Positions 7,931 to 16,466 of a stretch of DNA of 64,000 nucleotides are shown here, piece after piece; within the stretch, counting starts at the first letter, position 1, and each line of letters begins with the position of its first letter. The stretch covers positions 7,318,233 through 7,382,232 of the forward strand of contig CP036432.1 of NCBI GenBank assembly GCA_007753675.1, written 5' to 3'. The position numbers were made by a program, and so were the translations under genes. The notes below the pieces were generated by a model. The model did no database searches. It saw nothing but the letters and a program-made list of their open reading frames with translations, and was not told where the DNA came from. Origin of the DNA: Stieleria magnilauensis (lineage in GTDB: Bacteria; Planctomycetota; Planctomycetia; Pirellulales; Pirellulaceae).

Positions 7931-10900
7931 TCAGGACCGGCTCAGGAATTCGTGGAGGTTCAAGATCGCACGCGCGACCGCGGTCCAAGCCGCGATTTCG
8001 GGTGCGTCGGCGAGCGAAGGAGGCGAGGCTTGACCGATCGCAACCAGCCTCTGTGCATCATCGACGGCGGTCTGATAGTGGGCTCGTTGACTGGTCAACA
8101 GCTTTTCCAACACATCGATCTCATCCGCCGAAGGCCGGCGTTGCAGCGACAACAAGAACGCCGATTCGATCCGTTCTCGATCACTGCGATCCGAGGCGTC
8201 GCAGATCCGCATCGCCAGCACGCGTGCCGCTTCGACAAAAATCGGATCATTCAACAACGACAGTGCCTGCCCCGGCGTGTTGGTGATGTTCCGCTTCGCC
8301 GTGCACTCTTGACGCGTCGGCGCATCGAACGCCAACATCGTCGGATGGATGTTCTGACGCTTCCAGAATGTGTAAAGGCTGCGATCGTACTGCGCCGCGT
8401 CGGGACTGGTTTCCCAAACCATGTGACGACTTCCATACATGACCTTGTCCGAACGTGACCAATAGGGATCCGGTTGATACGGAAAGAAACTCTCGGTAGG
8501 AATTTGCTCCGTGTCACGCAATAGCCCCGCGGCGTGCAATGCCGAATCGCGGATACTTTCGGCGTTCAACCGAAAACGACTTTGCCTGGCATGCCAACGA
8601 TTGCCCGGGTCACGCTCTCGCAGATCTTTCGATGGAGTGGACCTTAGTTGGTAGGCCCGGGTCGATGTCAACAATCGCACCATGTGGTCGCGGTCCCAAC
8701 CGCTGTCGCGAAACTCACACGCCAGCCAGTCGAGCAGAGCCAGGTTGGACGGCCAATCGCCTTGGGTGCCGGAATCTTCCAGCGTCTCGCTCAATCCCCG
8801 GCCAAAGAATTGGTGCCAGAGCCGGTTGACAGACACGCGTGCGACCAGCGGGTGAGCGTCTGAGAAGAGCCAGCGTGCCAGATCCAGACGCGTCAACGGT
8901 TGGGAACGTTCGGCAACCTGTACTGCGTTGAGAAATTCTGGAAACGCCGGCGAGACGATCGGACCAGATTCGTCTTGATAATCACCGCGGTTGAGCAGCC
9001 GCGTCGTCTTGCGCTGACGTGCCTGCCGTGACACGAGGACCGGCATCGCTCGAGCACGCATCAAAAAGAGTTCCGATTCCAAGCGTCGCAACTTGGTCAT
9101 CTGCTCGTGTTGAGTTTGCTCACGAAACGCATCGATGACCAGTTCTCGCTGCAGTTCATTCCGCTTGCTCGCGTCGGCCTTGAGCGCCGAAGCGACGAAT
9201 TCAGCCCGGCTCTGATAGACCTGTCGGTTCATGGGTTGTTCCCACCAGCGGCGGATGGCGGTTTCGCCCAGCGCGAGTGCGGTCGCCTTGTCCGTACGCA
9301 GTTCCAACCCGCTGTCACCCCAGCCCACCCGGCCGCCGCTGTGCAACCAAGCCATGCCGCAGCGTTCGAAGGTCTTGCCGCCGACCGGTGGAATCTGTTT
9401 GCTAAAGGGGACGCGCAAACGTACCCAACCCGACTGCTGCGGAAGGTCACCGAGCCGCAAAACACGCTCGGGATCACTCCAGGTGTGTCGCTCGGCCAGT
9501 TGGCCTGACGTGTCATCGCCCCAGTAGTAGGTTTCGTAGTTGGCGGTGTTCCACCCCAGCCGGCCGTAGTCACCATTGGAGACTTGAAACCCGATCATGT
9601 CCGGGAGATCCTCTTCATCAATCCAAACGTCGACGTACCAGGCGTCTTTCGCCTCTTCTGTTTTTTGCCCACCAGGATTGACGTAACCGGTCATCAATTC
9701 CGCGGCGTGATGCCGGTGAAGTCGCTTGGGCTCGCTGTGGGTCTGGCGAGCGAATCGACCATCCAGGTTCGCGGCGAGAAACTCTCCTTCCAAAACGCGG
9801 GCTGCCGGTAGCTGGGCGGGAATCCAGACGAAATCCGATCGCGATTGAGAATCTTTCAGTTTGCTGAGGATGGCGGTTTCCCATTCCGAGATCTCGTCGA
9901 TCGGTTTGGCAGCGATGGCCTGCTTCAACTCGTCGATTTTTTTCGCGAGCTGGCGATCTCGGCGTGCCGCTTCAGCGTCATCGTGGACATAGTGCAGGGG
10001 TTCGCGGCGATCGCCGGGCGTGTACACGCCGGCTTCGACCAAGTCATCAAAAAACGCGGCCAAGCTGTAGTAGTCTTTGGCAGAGAACGGATCGAACTTG
10101 TGGTCGTGGCATTCTGCGCAGCCGGTCGTCATCGCCATCCAAACCGTGCCCAAGGCTCGGACATGTTCTCCCTTGAGCTTGTACAGTTGTTCGGTCTCAA
10201 TCGCACCGGCTTCGCAATTGGTGTTGACGATGCGGTTGTATCCCGACGCGATCAGTTGGTCGTCGCTGGGATCGGGAAGTAGATCGCCGGCCAACTGCTC
10301 GATCGAAAACTGATCGAATGGCATGTTTTGATCAAACGCTTTGATGACCCACGCCCGGTAGGCGCCCGACGCGATCGGTTCGTCGCTGACAAACCCGCTG
10401 GTGTCGGCCCAGCGCACCAGATCCAGCCAACGGACGGCTTGGTGTTCGGCGTAGGCAAGCTGTGACATCCAGCGATCGCGAAACTCAACAAAGTGTTGCT
10501 CGCTGGGATCTTGCTCAAACGTCGCCACTTCCTCGGCCGTCGGCGGCAATCCGCGCAAGTCAAAACTGAGCCGGCGCAATCGTTCACGCGGAGTGGCGAT
10601 AGAAACCGGCGCTGCGCCGTGTTCGGCCCAACCGGATTCCAACAGTGCGTCGATCGCAGCGGCTGCCCGCCCTTGCTTTGACAGCCCCGTGCCGTCTGCA
10701 GAAGCGGAGACTTCGGGGCGTTCAAGAGACCGCCACGCCCAGTGTTGCTGGTACTCGGCCCCCTGATCGATCCAGCGTCGGAGCAGGTCGATGTCAGCGG
10801 GCGAGAGTTGTTTGTCGGAGTCAGGCGGCGGCATGATTTCGTCCGGCGAATCACTCAGGATGCGACGCACGAATTCAGACTCATCGGACTCGCCGGGGAC

Positions 10901-11107
10901 GATCACACCGCTGTCGGTCGCACCGTCGTAGGAATCCAGTCGCAGATCGGCTTCACGACTCGATTCGTCGGGGCCATGACAGAGCAAACAGTTCTCGCTC
11001 AGGATCGGTCGGATGTCGCGATTAAAATCGACGCGTTCTTCGCCGGCCGCCACAACGGGCAGGGCAATCATCAACGTCAACAGCACTCGTGTCAGGGGAT
11101 TCATCAT
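7931..11107 (-). CDS. PSD1-type protein: PSCyt1 cytochrome, DUF1549, DUF1553 (first pair)
   Basis: A 1058-residue secreted protein. The chosen ATG at 11107 gives a clean signal peptide (MMNPLTRVLLTLMIALPVVAAG); the open frame runs on upstream through a repeat but without homologous sequence. Order: planctomycete cytochrome domain with heme motif CLLCH, DUF1549 (including CAECHDHKFDPFS), a central jelly-roll-like insert (about WYVDVWIDEEDLPDMIGFQVS), then DUF1553 (RVSVNRLWHQFFGRGL; NTPGQALSLLNDP). Members are thought to be envelope electron-transfer or carbohydrate-linked proteins; no function is proven. Operonic with the DUF1501 gene and divergent from a PAS-AraC regulator. Confidence 0.92.
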   Translation of the reverse strand: MMNPLTRVLLTLMIALPVVAAGEERVDFNRDIRPILSENCLLCHGPDESSREADLRLDSYDGATDSGVIVPGESDESEFVRRILSDSPDEIMPPPDSDKQLSPADIDLLRRWIDQGAEYQQHWAWRSLERPEVSASADGTGLSKQGRAAAAIDALLESGWAEHGAAPVSIATPRERLRRLSFDLRGLPPTAEEVATFEQDPSEQHFVEFRDRWMSQLAYAEHQAVRWLDLVRWADTSGFVSDEPIASGAYRAWVIKAFDQNMPFDQFSIEQLAGDLLPDPSDDQLIASGYNRIVNTNCEAGAIETEQLYKLKGEHVRALGTVWMAMTTGCAECHDHKFDPFSAKDYYSLAAFFDDLVEAGVYTPGDRREPLHYVHDDAEAARRDRQLAKKIDELKQAIAAKPIDEISEWETAILSKLKDSQSRSDFVWIPAQLPAARVLEGEFLAANLDGRFARQTHSEPKRLHRHHAAELMTGYVNPGGQKTEEAKDAWYVDVWIDEEDLPDMIGFQVSNGDYGRLGWNTANYETYYWGDDTSGQLAERHTWSDPERVLRLGDLPQQSGWVRLRVPFSKQIPPVGGKTFERCGMAWLHSGGRVGWGDSGLELRTDKATALALGETAIRRWWEQPMNRQVYQSRAEFVASALKADASKRNELQRELVIDAFREQTQHEQMTKLRRLESELFLMRARAMPVLVSRQARQRKTTRLLNRGDYQDESGPIVSPAFPEFLNAVQVAERSQPLTRLDLARWLFSDAHPLVARVSVNRLWHQFFGRGLSETLEDSGTQGDWPSNLALLDWLACEFRDSGWDRDHMVRLLTSTRAYQLRSTPSKDLRERDPGNRWHARQSRFRLNAESIRDSALHAAGLLRDTEQIPTESFFPYQPDPYWSRSDKVMYGSRHMVWETSPDAAQYDRSLYTFWKRQNIHPTMLAFDAPTRQECTAKRNITNTPGQALSLLNDPIFVEAARVLAMRICDASDRSDRERIESAFLLSLQRRPSADEIDVLEKLLTSQRAHYQTAVDDAQRLVAIGQASPPSLADAPEIAAWTAVARAILNLHEFLSRS

Positions 11108-11135
11108 CGTGGCGTAAGCTTCCAGCTTGCGAATT
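11108..11135. repeat. short palindromic repeat, copy 1 (GTAAGCTTCCAGCTTGC)
   Basis: GTGGCGTAAGCTTCCAGCTT followed by GCGAAT, with a small AAGCT/AGCTT stem. An almost identical copy lies at 52690-52715. It sits immediately upstream of the PSD1 start codon, in the intergenic space with the AraC-type regulator. Confidence 0.85.
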
Positions 11136-11250
11136 CGGTACTCCGCAACCGGGAGGCGTCCGCCACCGGCCTGCGTGTTCAGCAAAAAGTCTACCCGCTC
11201 CGGCCAAGAACTTCTTGGACGGATCTCGATGAGTTTGGTACATTTTGACC

Positions 11251-12015
11251 ATGGCCGAACCACTGTCCCACCTAGTCCAACAGCGGTTTTTCCGAAAACA
11301 ACCTCTCGCGGAATCGTTAATTGCATTGTTTGACGCGCTGCCACAGACGTACTTTTACGCCAAAGACGTCGACAGCCGTTTTGTAAAGGTTAACCAACAA
11401 TTCCTGGACAACCATGGGCTTGCCGATGAGTCCGAGGCGATCGGCAAAACCGACCATGATCTCCATCCACCGTTGTTGGCCAAAGCCTACATCGAGGAGG
11501 ATCGACGTGTGATGTCGAGTCGCCAGCCCCTGCCCGGACAGGTCTGGCTGGTGCTCCATCGCCGTCAGACCCCGCGATGGTATGTGTCGACCAAAACCCC
11601 CCTGTACAATGCCTGTGATGAGGTCATCGGCATCGCCGGCGCGATGTACCGCATTGAGCATCAACAAGAGCTCACGCGGCACCTTCAAGAATTATTGCCC
11701 GCGGCACGGCACATCGAATTGCACTACAACGAACCGATCTCGATGGCGGAGATGGCGAGTTTGACAGGGCTTTCCTCGACGCACTTCAATCGACGCTTTC
11801 GGCAATTACTGCGGATGACCCCGATGCAATACTTACGCAGCATCCGCGTTCAGGCGGCACGTGATCTTCTGACGACCTCCTCCAGAACGCTTGCGGAAAT
11901 TGCAGTAGCCGTCGGATACACCGACCAAAGTCACTTGACCAAACGGTTTCGCGAAGTCACCGGCATCACGCCCGCCGCCTACCGCCGCCAGTTCGTGAAA
12001 TCCAGTAACGAGTGA
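11251..12015 (+). CDS. PAS domain - AraC-type transcription regulator
   Basis: A 254-residue cytoplasmic protein. Residues ~15-130 read as a PAS sensor (ALPQTYFYAKDVDSRFVKVNQQFL; GIAGAMYRIE) and residues ~150-250 as a double helix-turn-helix of the AraC family (ISMAEMASLTGLSSTHFNRRF; LAEIAVAVGYTDQSHLTKRFREVTGITPAAYRR). It is divergent from the PSD1/DUF1501 pair, with about 140 bases between starts, so local control of that pair is plausible. ATG at 11251 is preferred over the TTG at 11245. The signal sensed is unknown. Confidence 0.9.
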   Translation: MAEPLSHLVQQRFFRKQPLAESLIALFDALPQTYFYAKDVDSRFVKVNQQFLDNHGLADESEAIGKTDHDLHPPLLAKAYIEEDRRVMSSRQPLPGQVWLVLHRRQTPRWYVSTKTPLYNACDEVIGIAGAMYRIEHQQELTRHLQELLPAARHIELHYNEPISMAEMASLTGLSSTHFNRRFRQLLRMTPMQYLRSIRVQAARDLLTTSSRTLAEIAVAVGYTDQSHLTKRFREVTGITPAAYRRQFVKSSNE

Positions 12016-12132
12016 TGTTGCGATCGGATTCCGAAACACTGCGGCAGTTGGTACCCTTTAGAAATGCGAGCGTCGTCGGCTCAATCGGCCAACACCTCGC
12101 TTTTCAATCCCTGTATTTGCTGAGACGTTGCG

Positions 12133-12579
12133 ATGGTGAATGATTTGACACCGATCTCGGAGATTCTGGTCCCCGTTGACTTCAGCGAGTGTTCCAGGCG
12201 AGCATTGCACTATGCCATGCGGATCGCCGCAGCGAGCAATGCCCACATCCACCTCTTGAACGTCATCGATGATCCCACGTTGATTCACCAATCGACCGAT
12301 CAAAAGTTTCGTGACCGGCAAGCTCATGAAATCGAAGAACAGTTCCTGAATGTGATGAGCCCCGAGGATCGCGCGCGTTTCCGGACGACGACCAGCATTC
12401 GCTTCGGAACGGCCTATCACGAAATCGAAACGTACGCCAAAGAGCACGAAATTGAATTGATCGTGATGGGAAACTCCGCCCGCTCCAGTCTCTCCAGCGC
12501 CATCCTGGGCAGCGTTTCCGGACACACGATCCGTCACGCAGTCTGCCCCGTCATGACGGTGACGAATCACTGCGAGTGA
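12133..12579 (+). CDS. universal stress protein family (UspA-like)
   Basis: A 148-residue cytoplasmic protein with ILVPVDFSECSRRALHYA at the start, a central HIHLLNVID strand and the C-terminal Usp signature region (VMGNSARSSLSSAILGSVSGHTIRH, then CPVMTV). In ATP-binding members the loop is G-x2-G-x9-G-S/T; here the second glycine is Ala (GNSA), so nucleotide binding may be weak or altered. It stands alone, 117 bases after the AraC-type gene on the same strand. Confidence 0.9.
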   Translation: MVNDLTPISEILVPVDFSECSRRALHYAMRIAAASNAHIHLLNVIDDPTLIHQSTDQKFRDRQAHEIEEQFLNVMSPEDRARFRTTTSIRFGTAYHEIETYAKEHEIELIVMGNSARSSLSSAILGSVSGHTIRHAVCPVMTVTNHCE

Positions 12580-12788
12580 CGTAGTCGCTTTTTGCCCAAA
12601 GGGCATGCATATCCATAGCCTGGGGCAAGCAAACCGAGCATTTGCGAGGGTTGCGCCGCCCCAGGAAACGCGGTGTAGATACCAATGCCCTAGCAGGAGG
12701 GTCGAGCGAAGCGAGGCGAGCGTTTCCGTTGCACCGCATCAACCGATACGAACACCAAACGGGGTGCTCCTAGTCCGCCGTCTCGCGT

Positions 12789-14639
12789 TCAAAGCGCCTT
12801 TTCGAAGGCCTCTTTGCCGCCGACGATCGGCAGCGAAACGGAGGTGCCGCCCAAGTCGATCGTCAACTCCGTCCCGGGTGTCGGGTGCAGTGTGAAATCT
12901 TTGTCGCTGGACAAGATCATCAATCCGATCTGCTGGCCTTTGGGGATGACTTGATCGTCGGGCTGAAGATCAAACGACACCTCGTAAAACGTTCCCGGCT
13001 CCAACGGTTCGCTTTCAGTCATCGAGTTGCGGTTTTGCGGGTCAGCCCAACCACGGGTAATGATGTTGTCGGTGATCTTGGCGTTCTTGTCATTGTTCCA
13101 CGGCAACGAGACCAGCCAGACCGACAGATTGGCAACGGGTTTACTGCTGGCCAGTTTGATCGTGATGCGAGGCGTTCCGGAAAGATGAATCGGCTCCTTG
13201 AATTTTGGAGTCGTGTAGATCAATCGGTGCTCGGTCCATTCGGCTTGAGCCAGCGAGGCACCATCGAACGAAAAATTGTCGACCAGCGTCTCGGTGCCGG
13301 CGTCCTGAGTCGCTTGCGTGCTCAGCGATCCCCGTTCGGGTGCGCCGCCGGACAAATAAAACGTGACCGGTGACGCGTCTGGATGGGGGTAGTCGGGATA
13401 GGACGTCGGTTTGTCCTGCTTGTCGCCTTCGCGAACGATCCACGCACGCGGGTCCTTTTCGACACCGTTTTCGACGCCGTGCAAGTAACGTGTGAACCAG
13501 CGATTCATCATCGTCATCGGCGGTGGTCCCCCGTGTCCGCCCTGATGGAAAAACGCTTGCGTCGGAACACCTTTCTTCTTGAGCGCCTCGTAGATTCGAA
13601 CGCTGTGCTCGGGGACCACATTCCAATCGTTGAAAGCATGAGCCATCAAGACGGCGGCCTTCAACGGTTCCAGATCATTCAAGTAGTCTCGCCCCGCCCA
13701 GAAATCGTTGTAGTCACCGTTGACCCGATCGAACTGGGTCAGCATCTCCTGATCACGGACAGTGCAATCACAGTACTCACGTCGCGCTTCGTTGCCGCTG
13801 TGGATGAAGTCGTACAGGTAGTCGATGTCTTCGCCCAGATAACCGTAGGGATGCCGCACCAGCCCGTTGGATCGGTAGTAGTGATAGTACGATGTGTTGG
13901 GCGCGACCGGGATGATCGCTTCCAATCCATCCACGCCGGTCGTGGCCGCCGCCAGCGGGATTGTGCCGTTGTAACTCGTTCCCGTCATCCCGACTTTGCC
14001 GGTGCACCAATCGGCGGTGACTTTTTCATTTCCATCGGGAGTCGTAAACCCATCGGCACGACCGCACAGCCAGTCGATCACGGCCTTGGGTGCCAGCGAC
14101 TCGTTGTCGCCGCCCACAGTGGGACACCCCTGGGACAGTCCGGTTCCGGGAGACGAGGAATGAACCACGATGTAGCCGCGTGGCACCCAATCTTTTTCGT
14201 GCCGCTTGGAGATGATCGGACGCATCCCTGTTCGCTCGACGGCGTCAAAGTGTTTTCGTTCCGGTGGGTCCTCGCCGAGTTCCTGTCGCGGGTTCCAAAA
14301 ATACTCGTCTCCCTTCGCGCCGGTACCGGCAAAGTAGGGACTGGAGTTATAAACGACGGGCAACTTCAACCCTTCGCTCTCGGTTTGCCGTGGACGCGTC
14401 ACGCTGACATGCATCCGATCCAGTTTGTCGTCTCCGTCGGAATCAAACTCCGTCTCGACCCACAGATCGTGCCGAATCCAATAGTCTGAATCTTCAAACG
14501 CTTTGACCACCTGGGCTTCACCGTCCTTGAACACCGGCTTGGCCGGTTCCTTGGCCGTCGCGATCGATCGCCCGGCAACGAGACAGGTGACCAGGCTGAT
14601 GCAAGCGAATGCAGTGCGCGTCAATCGAGAGGTGTGCAT
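12789..14639 (-). CDS. exported CocE/NonD-type hydrolase, S15 X-Pro dipeptidyl-peptidase fold
   Basis: A 616-residue protein with signal peptide (MHTSRLTRTAFACISLVTCLVAG). Catalytic triad can be placed: nucleophile Ser222 in GTSYNGT, Asp338 in AHAFNDWNV, His369 in HQGGHGGP. The C-terminal ~200 residues form the beta-sandwich of the family (PIHLSGTPRITIKLASSKP ... QIGLMILSSDKDFTLHPTPG). Such enzymes release X-Pro dipeptides or hydrolyse esters and acyl groups; which applies here cannot be read from sequence. A monocistronic unit, as both flanks are repeat-containing gaps. Confidence 0.9.
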   Translation of the reverse strand: MHTSRLTRTAFACISLVTCLVAGRSIATAKEPAKPVFKDGEAQVVKAFEDSDYWIRHDLWVETEFDSDGDDKLDRMHVSVTRPRQTESEGLKLPVVYNSSPYFAGTGAKGDEYFWNPRQELGEDPPERKHFDAVERTGMRPIISKRHEKDWVPRGYIVVHSSSPGTGLSQGCPTVGGDNESLAPKAVIDWLCGRADGFTTPDGNEKVTADWCTGKVGMTGTSYNGTIPLAAATTGVDGLEAIIPVAPNTSYYHYYRSNGLVRHPYGYLGEDIDYLYDFIHSGNEARREYCDCTVRDQEMLTQFDRVNGDYNDFWAGRDYLNDLEPLKAAVLMAHAFNDWNVVPEHSVRIYEALKKKGVPTQAFFHQGGHGGPPPMTMMNRWFTRYLHGVENGVEKDPRAWIVREGDKQDKPTSYPDYPHPDASPVTFYLSGGAPERGSLSTQATQDAGTETLVDNFSFDGASLAQAEWTEHRLIYTTPKFKEPIHLSGTPRITIKLASSKPVANLSVWLVSLPWNNDKNAKITDNIITRGWADPQNRNSMTESEPLEPGTFYEVSFDLQPDDQVIPKGQQIGLMILSSDKDFTLHPTPGTELTIDLGGTSVSLPIVGGKEAFEKAL

Positions 14640-14772
14640 GACGGATCTCTTTAGAAGTCAAACTTGAAGTTGGCACAGAAAGACGACACGATTCGTTCAG
14701 GAATGCCGATTTGCCGTCAGCTATTGCATTGTCGTAAAAACGGAAGTTTCATCCAGGTGCTGGAGACGAAAG

Positions 14773-14960
14773 GGTCAAAAAATGGAGTGGTCAAAACATT
14801 AGGCCTCTCAATAAACCCTCTCCACCTTCCTGCGGCGATCTTCCTACCCAACAAATCTTCCTACCCACAAATCTTCCTACCCACAAATCTTCCTACCCAC
14901 AAATCTTCCTACCCACAAATCTTCCTACCCACAAATCTTCCTACCCACCATTTTTTGACC
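14773..14960. repeat. 16-base tandem array bounded by 13-base inverted repeats
   Basis: Seven copies of CTTCCTACCCACAAAT (about 14839-14950, period 16; the first copy has one extra base) lie between GGTCAAAAAATGG (14773-14785) and its exact reverse complement CCATTTTTTGACC (14948-14960). The same 13-base word occurs at 56008 and 56599, and AGGTAGGAAGATTT, the reverse complement of the array unit, occurs at about 55877. This accounts for most of the 341-base gap between genes; no CDS is supported. Confidence 0.9.
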
Positions 14961-14980
14961 AACCAATCTTCTTCCCCACC

Positions 14981-16465
14981 TCACGACCGGACAATGTCGT
15001 CAATCACGTTGCCGTGGACATCGGTCAGGCGGAAATAGCGTCCTTGGTATCTGTACGTTAACTGTTCGTGGTCGATGCCCAATTGCGCCAGAATCGTGGC
15101 TTGCAAGTCGTGGACGTGGACGGGTTTTTCAACGACGTTCACGCTGTATTCGTCGGTCTCGCCATACGTCATCCCCCCGCGGATGCCACCGCCGGCCATC
15201 CAGTACGTGAAACAATTCGGGTGGTGATCGCGTCCGTACACCTTGTCCGTCAGTTTGCCCTGGCAGTAAACCGTCCGCCCGAATTCACCGCCCCAAATCA
15301 CCAGAGTCTCATCGAGCATGCCGCGTTGCTTCAGGTCGCTCAGCAAGGCCGCGGTGGGTTGATCGGTGTCACGACATTGCGAGGGGACTTGTTTGGGAGC
15401 GTTGTTGTGGGCGTCCCAACCGCGGTGGTAGAGCTGAATAAACCGCACGCCGCGTTCCGCCAAGCGCCGTGCCAACAGACAGTTGTAGGCGTACTTGCCG
15501 ACTTGCGTCGCCTGAGGCCCGTACAGATCCAGAACCGATTGCGGTTCGTCGTTGACGTCAATCAATTCCGGCACACTCATTTGCATCCGGTACGCCAATT
15601 CGTACTGGGCGATCCGAGTCGCGATCGTCGGGTCATTGAACTGATCGGCGCGGTCTTGGTTCAATTTCTCCACTGAATCCAACATGCGTCGGCGCTGGGT
15701 GCGGGTCATTCCGGCGGGGTTGTAGAGGTCCAGGATCGGATCCCCCTGGCCGCGGAACTTCACGCCTTGAAAGCGGCCTGGCAAAAAACCGGCACCCCAC
15801 AATCGGTCATACAGCGGCTGGCCGGCTTTGGCCGATCCGTTGGACGTCATCGCGACAAACGCCGGCAGGTTGGCGTTCTCGGTGCCCAAACCATAATTCA
15901 CCCAGGCACCCATACTGGGGCGACCGGCGATCACCGATCCGGTTTGGAACAAGGTTGCCGCCGGATCGTGATTGATCGCTTCGGTGTGCATGCTTTTGAT
16001 GACGCAGATCTCATCGACCACCTTGGCCAAGTGCGGCAGGGTTTCGCTGAGCCAAATACCCGACTGCCCGTGTTGCTGAAACTTGAACGTGCTGGGCGCG
16101 ACGGGAAACGACGTCTGGCCCGATGTCATCGTCGTCTTTCGCTCGGCCGGATAGACCGACAGCGGCACCTCTTCGCCGAAACGCTTGGCCAGCTCCGGTT
16201 TGTAGTCGAACAGATCCATCTGCGACGGGCCGCCCGACTGGAACAAGTAGATCACACGTTTGGCTTTGGGAGCGATCGTGGCAAAGGCCGACGCGTCTGC
16301 TGCGGGTAGCGCGTTCGCTTCGGCCGCCCCGACCAGATTCCCCCCGCCGGTCAGATTCCCGTCGCCCAGCAGGGTCCCTGCAGCGATCGCCCCCAGCCCC
16401 AACGTGCTGCCGGACAGAAACGCTCGTCGGTTGTGCCGTCTCTTGAATTCTTCCAAAGGGTTCAT
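14981..16465 (-). CDS. DUF1501 domain-containing protein (second pair)
   Basis: A 494-residue paralogue of the gene at 6524. N-terminus carries a twin-arginine-like motif (KRRHNRRAFLSGSTLGLGAIAAG), then YLFQSGGPSQMDLFDYKP, HDPAATLFQTGS, GEFGRTVYCQGK and a C-terminal LTDVHGNVIDDIVRS. The ATG at 16465 is preferred to the upstream TTG at 16480. It follows its PSCyt partner with one base between stop and start. The family is linked to periplasmic sulfatase-like folds, but metal ligands are not assignable here. Confidence 0.93.
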   Translation of the reverse strand: MNPLEEFKRRHNRRAFLSGSTLGLGAIAAGTLLGDGNLTGGGNLVGAAEANALPAADASAFATIAPKAKRVIYLFQSGGPSQMDLFDYKPELAKRFGEEVPLSVYPAERKTTMTSGQTSFPVAPSTFKFQQHGQSGIWLSETLPHLAKVVDEICVIKSMHTEAINHDPAATLFQTGSVIAGRPSMGAWVNYGLGTENANLPAFVAMTSNGSAKAGQPLYDRLWGAGFLPGRFQGVKFRGQGDPILDLYNPAGMTRTQRRRMLDSVEKLNQDRADQFNDPTIATRIAQYELAYRMQMSVPELIDVNDEPQSVLDLYGPQATQVGKYAYNCLLARRLAERGVRFIQLYHRGWDAHNNAPKQVPSQCRDTDQPTAALLSDLKQRGMLDETLVIWGGEFGRTVYCQGKLTDKVYGRDHHPNCFTYWMAGGGIRGGMTYGETDEYSVNVVEKPVHVHDLQATILAQLGIDHEQLTYRYQGRYFRLTDVHGNVIDDIVRS

Positions 16466-16466
16466 G

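Noticed and set aside
11108..11344. Upstream extension of the first PSD1 gene
   Set aside because: It overlaps a repeat and the divergent regulator; the ATG at 11107 starts the signal peptide.
12590..12780. Small gene in the gap after the universal stress protein
   Set aside because: Frames on both strands look like repeat-type sequence (CCTGGGGCAAG/GCGCCGCCCCAGG words) without a credible start.
14839..14950. CRISPR-like or microsatellite coding repeat
   Set aside because: Unit is 16 bases with no spacers and is not in a supported reading frame.
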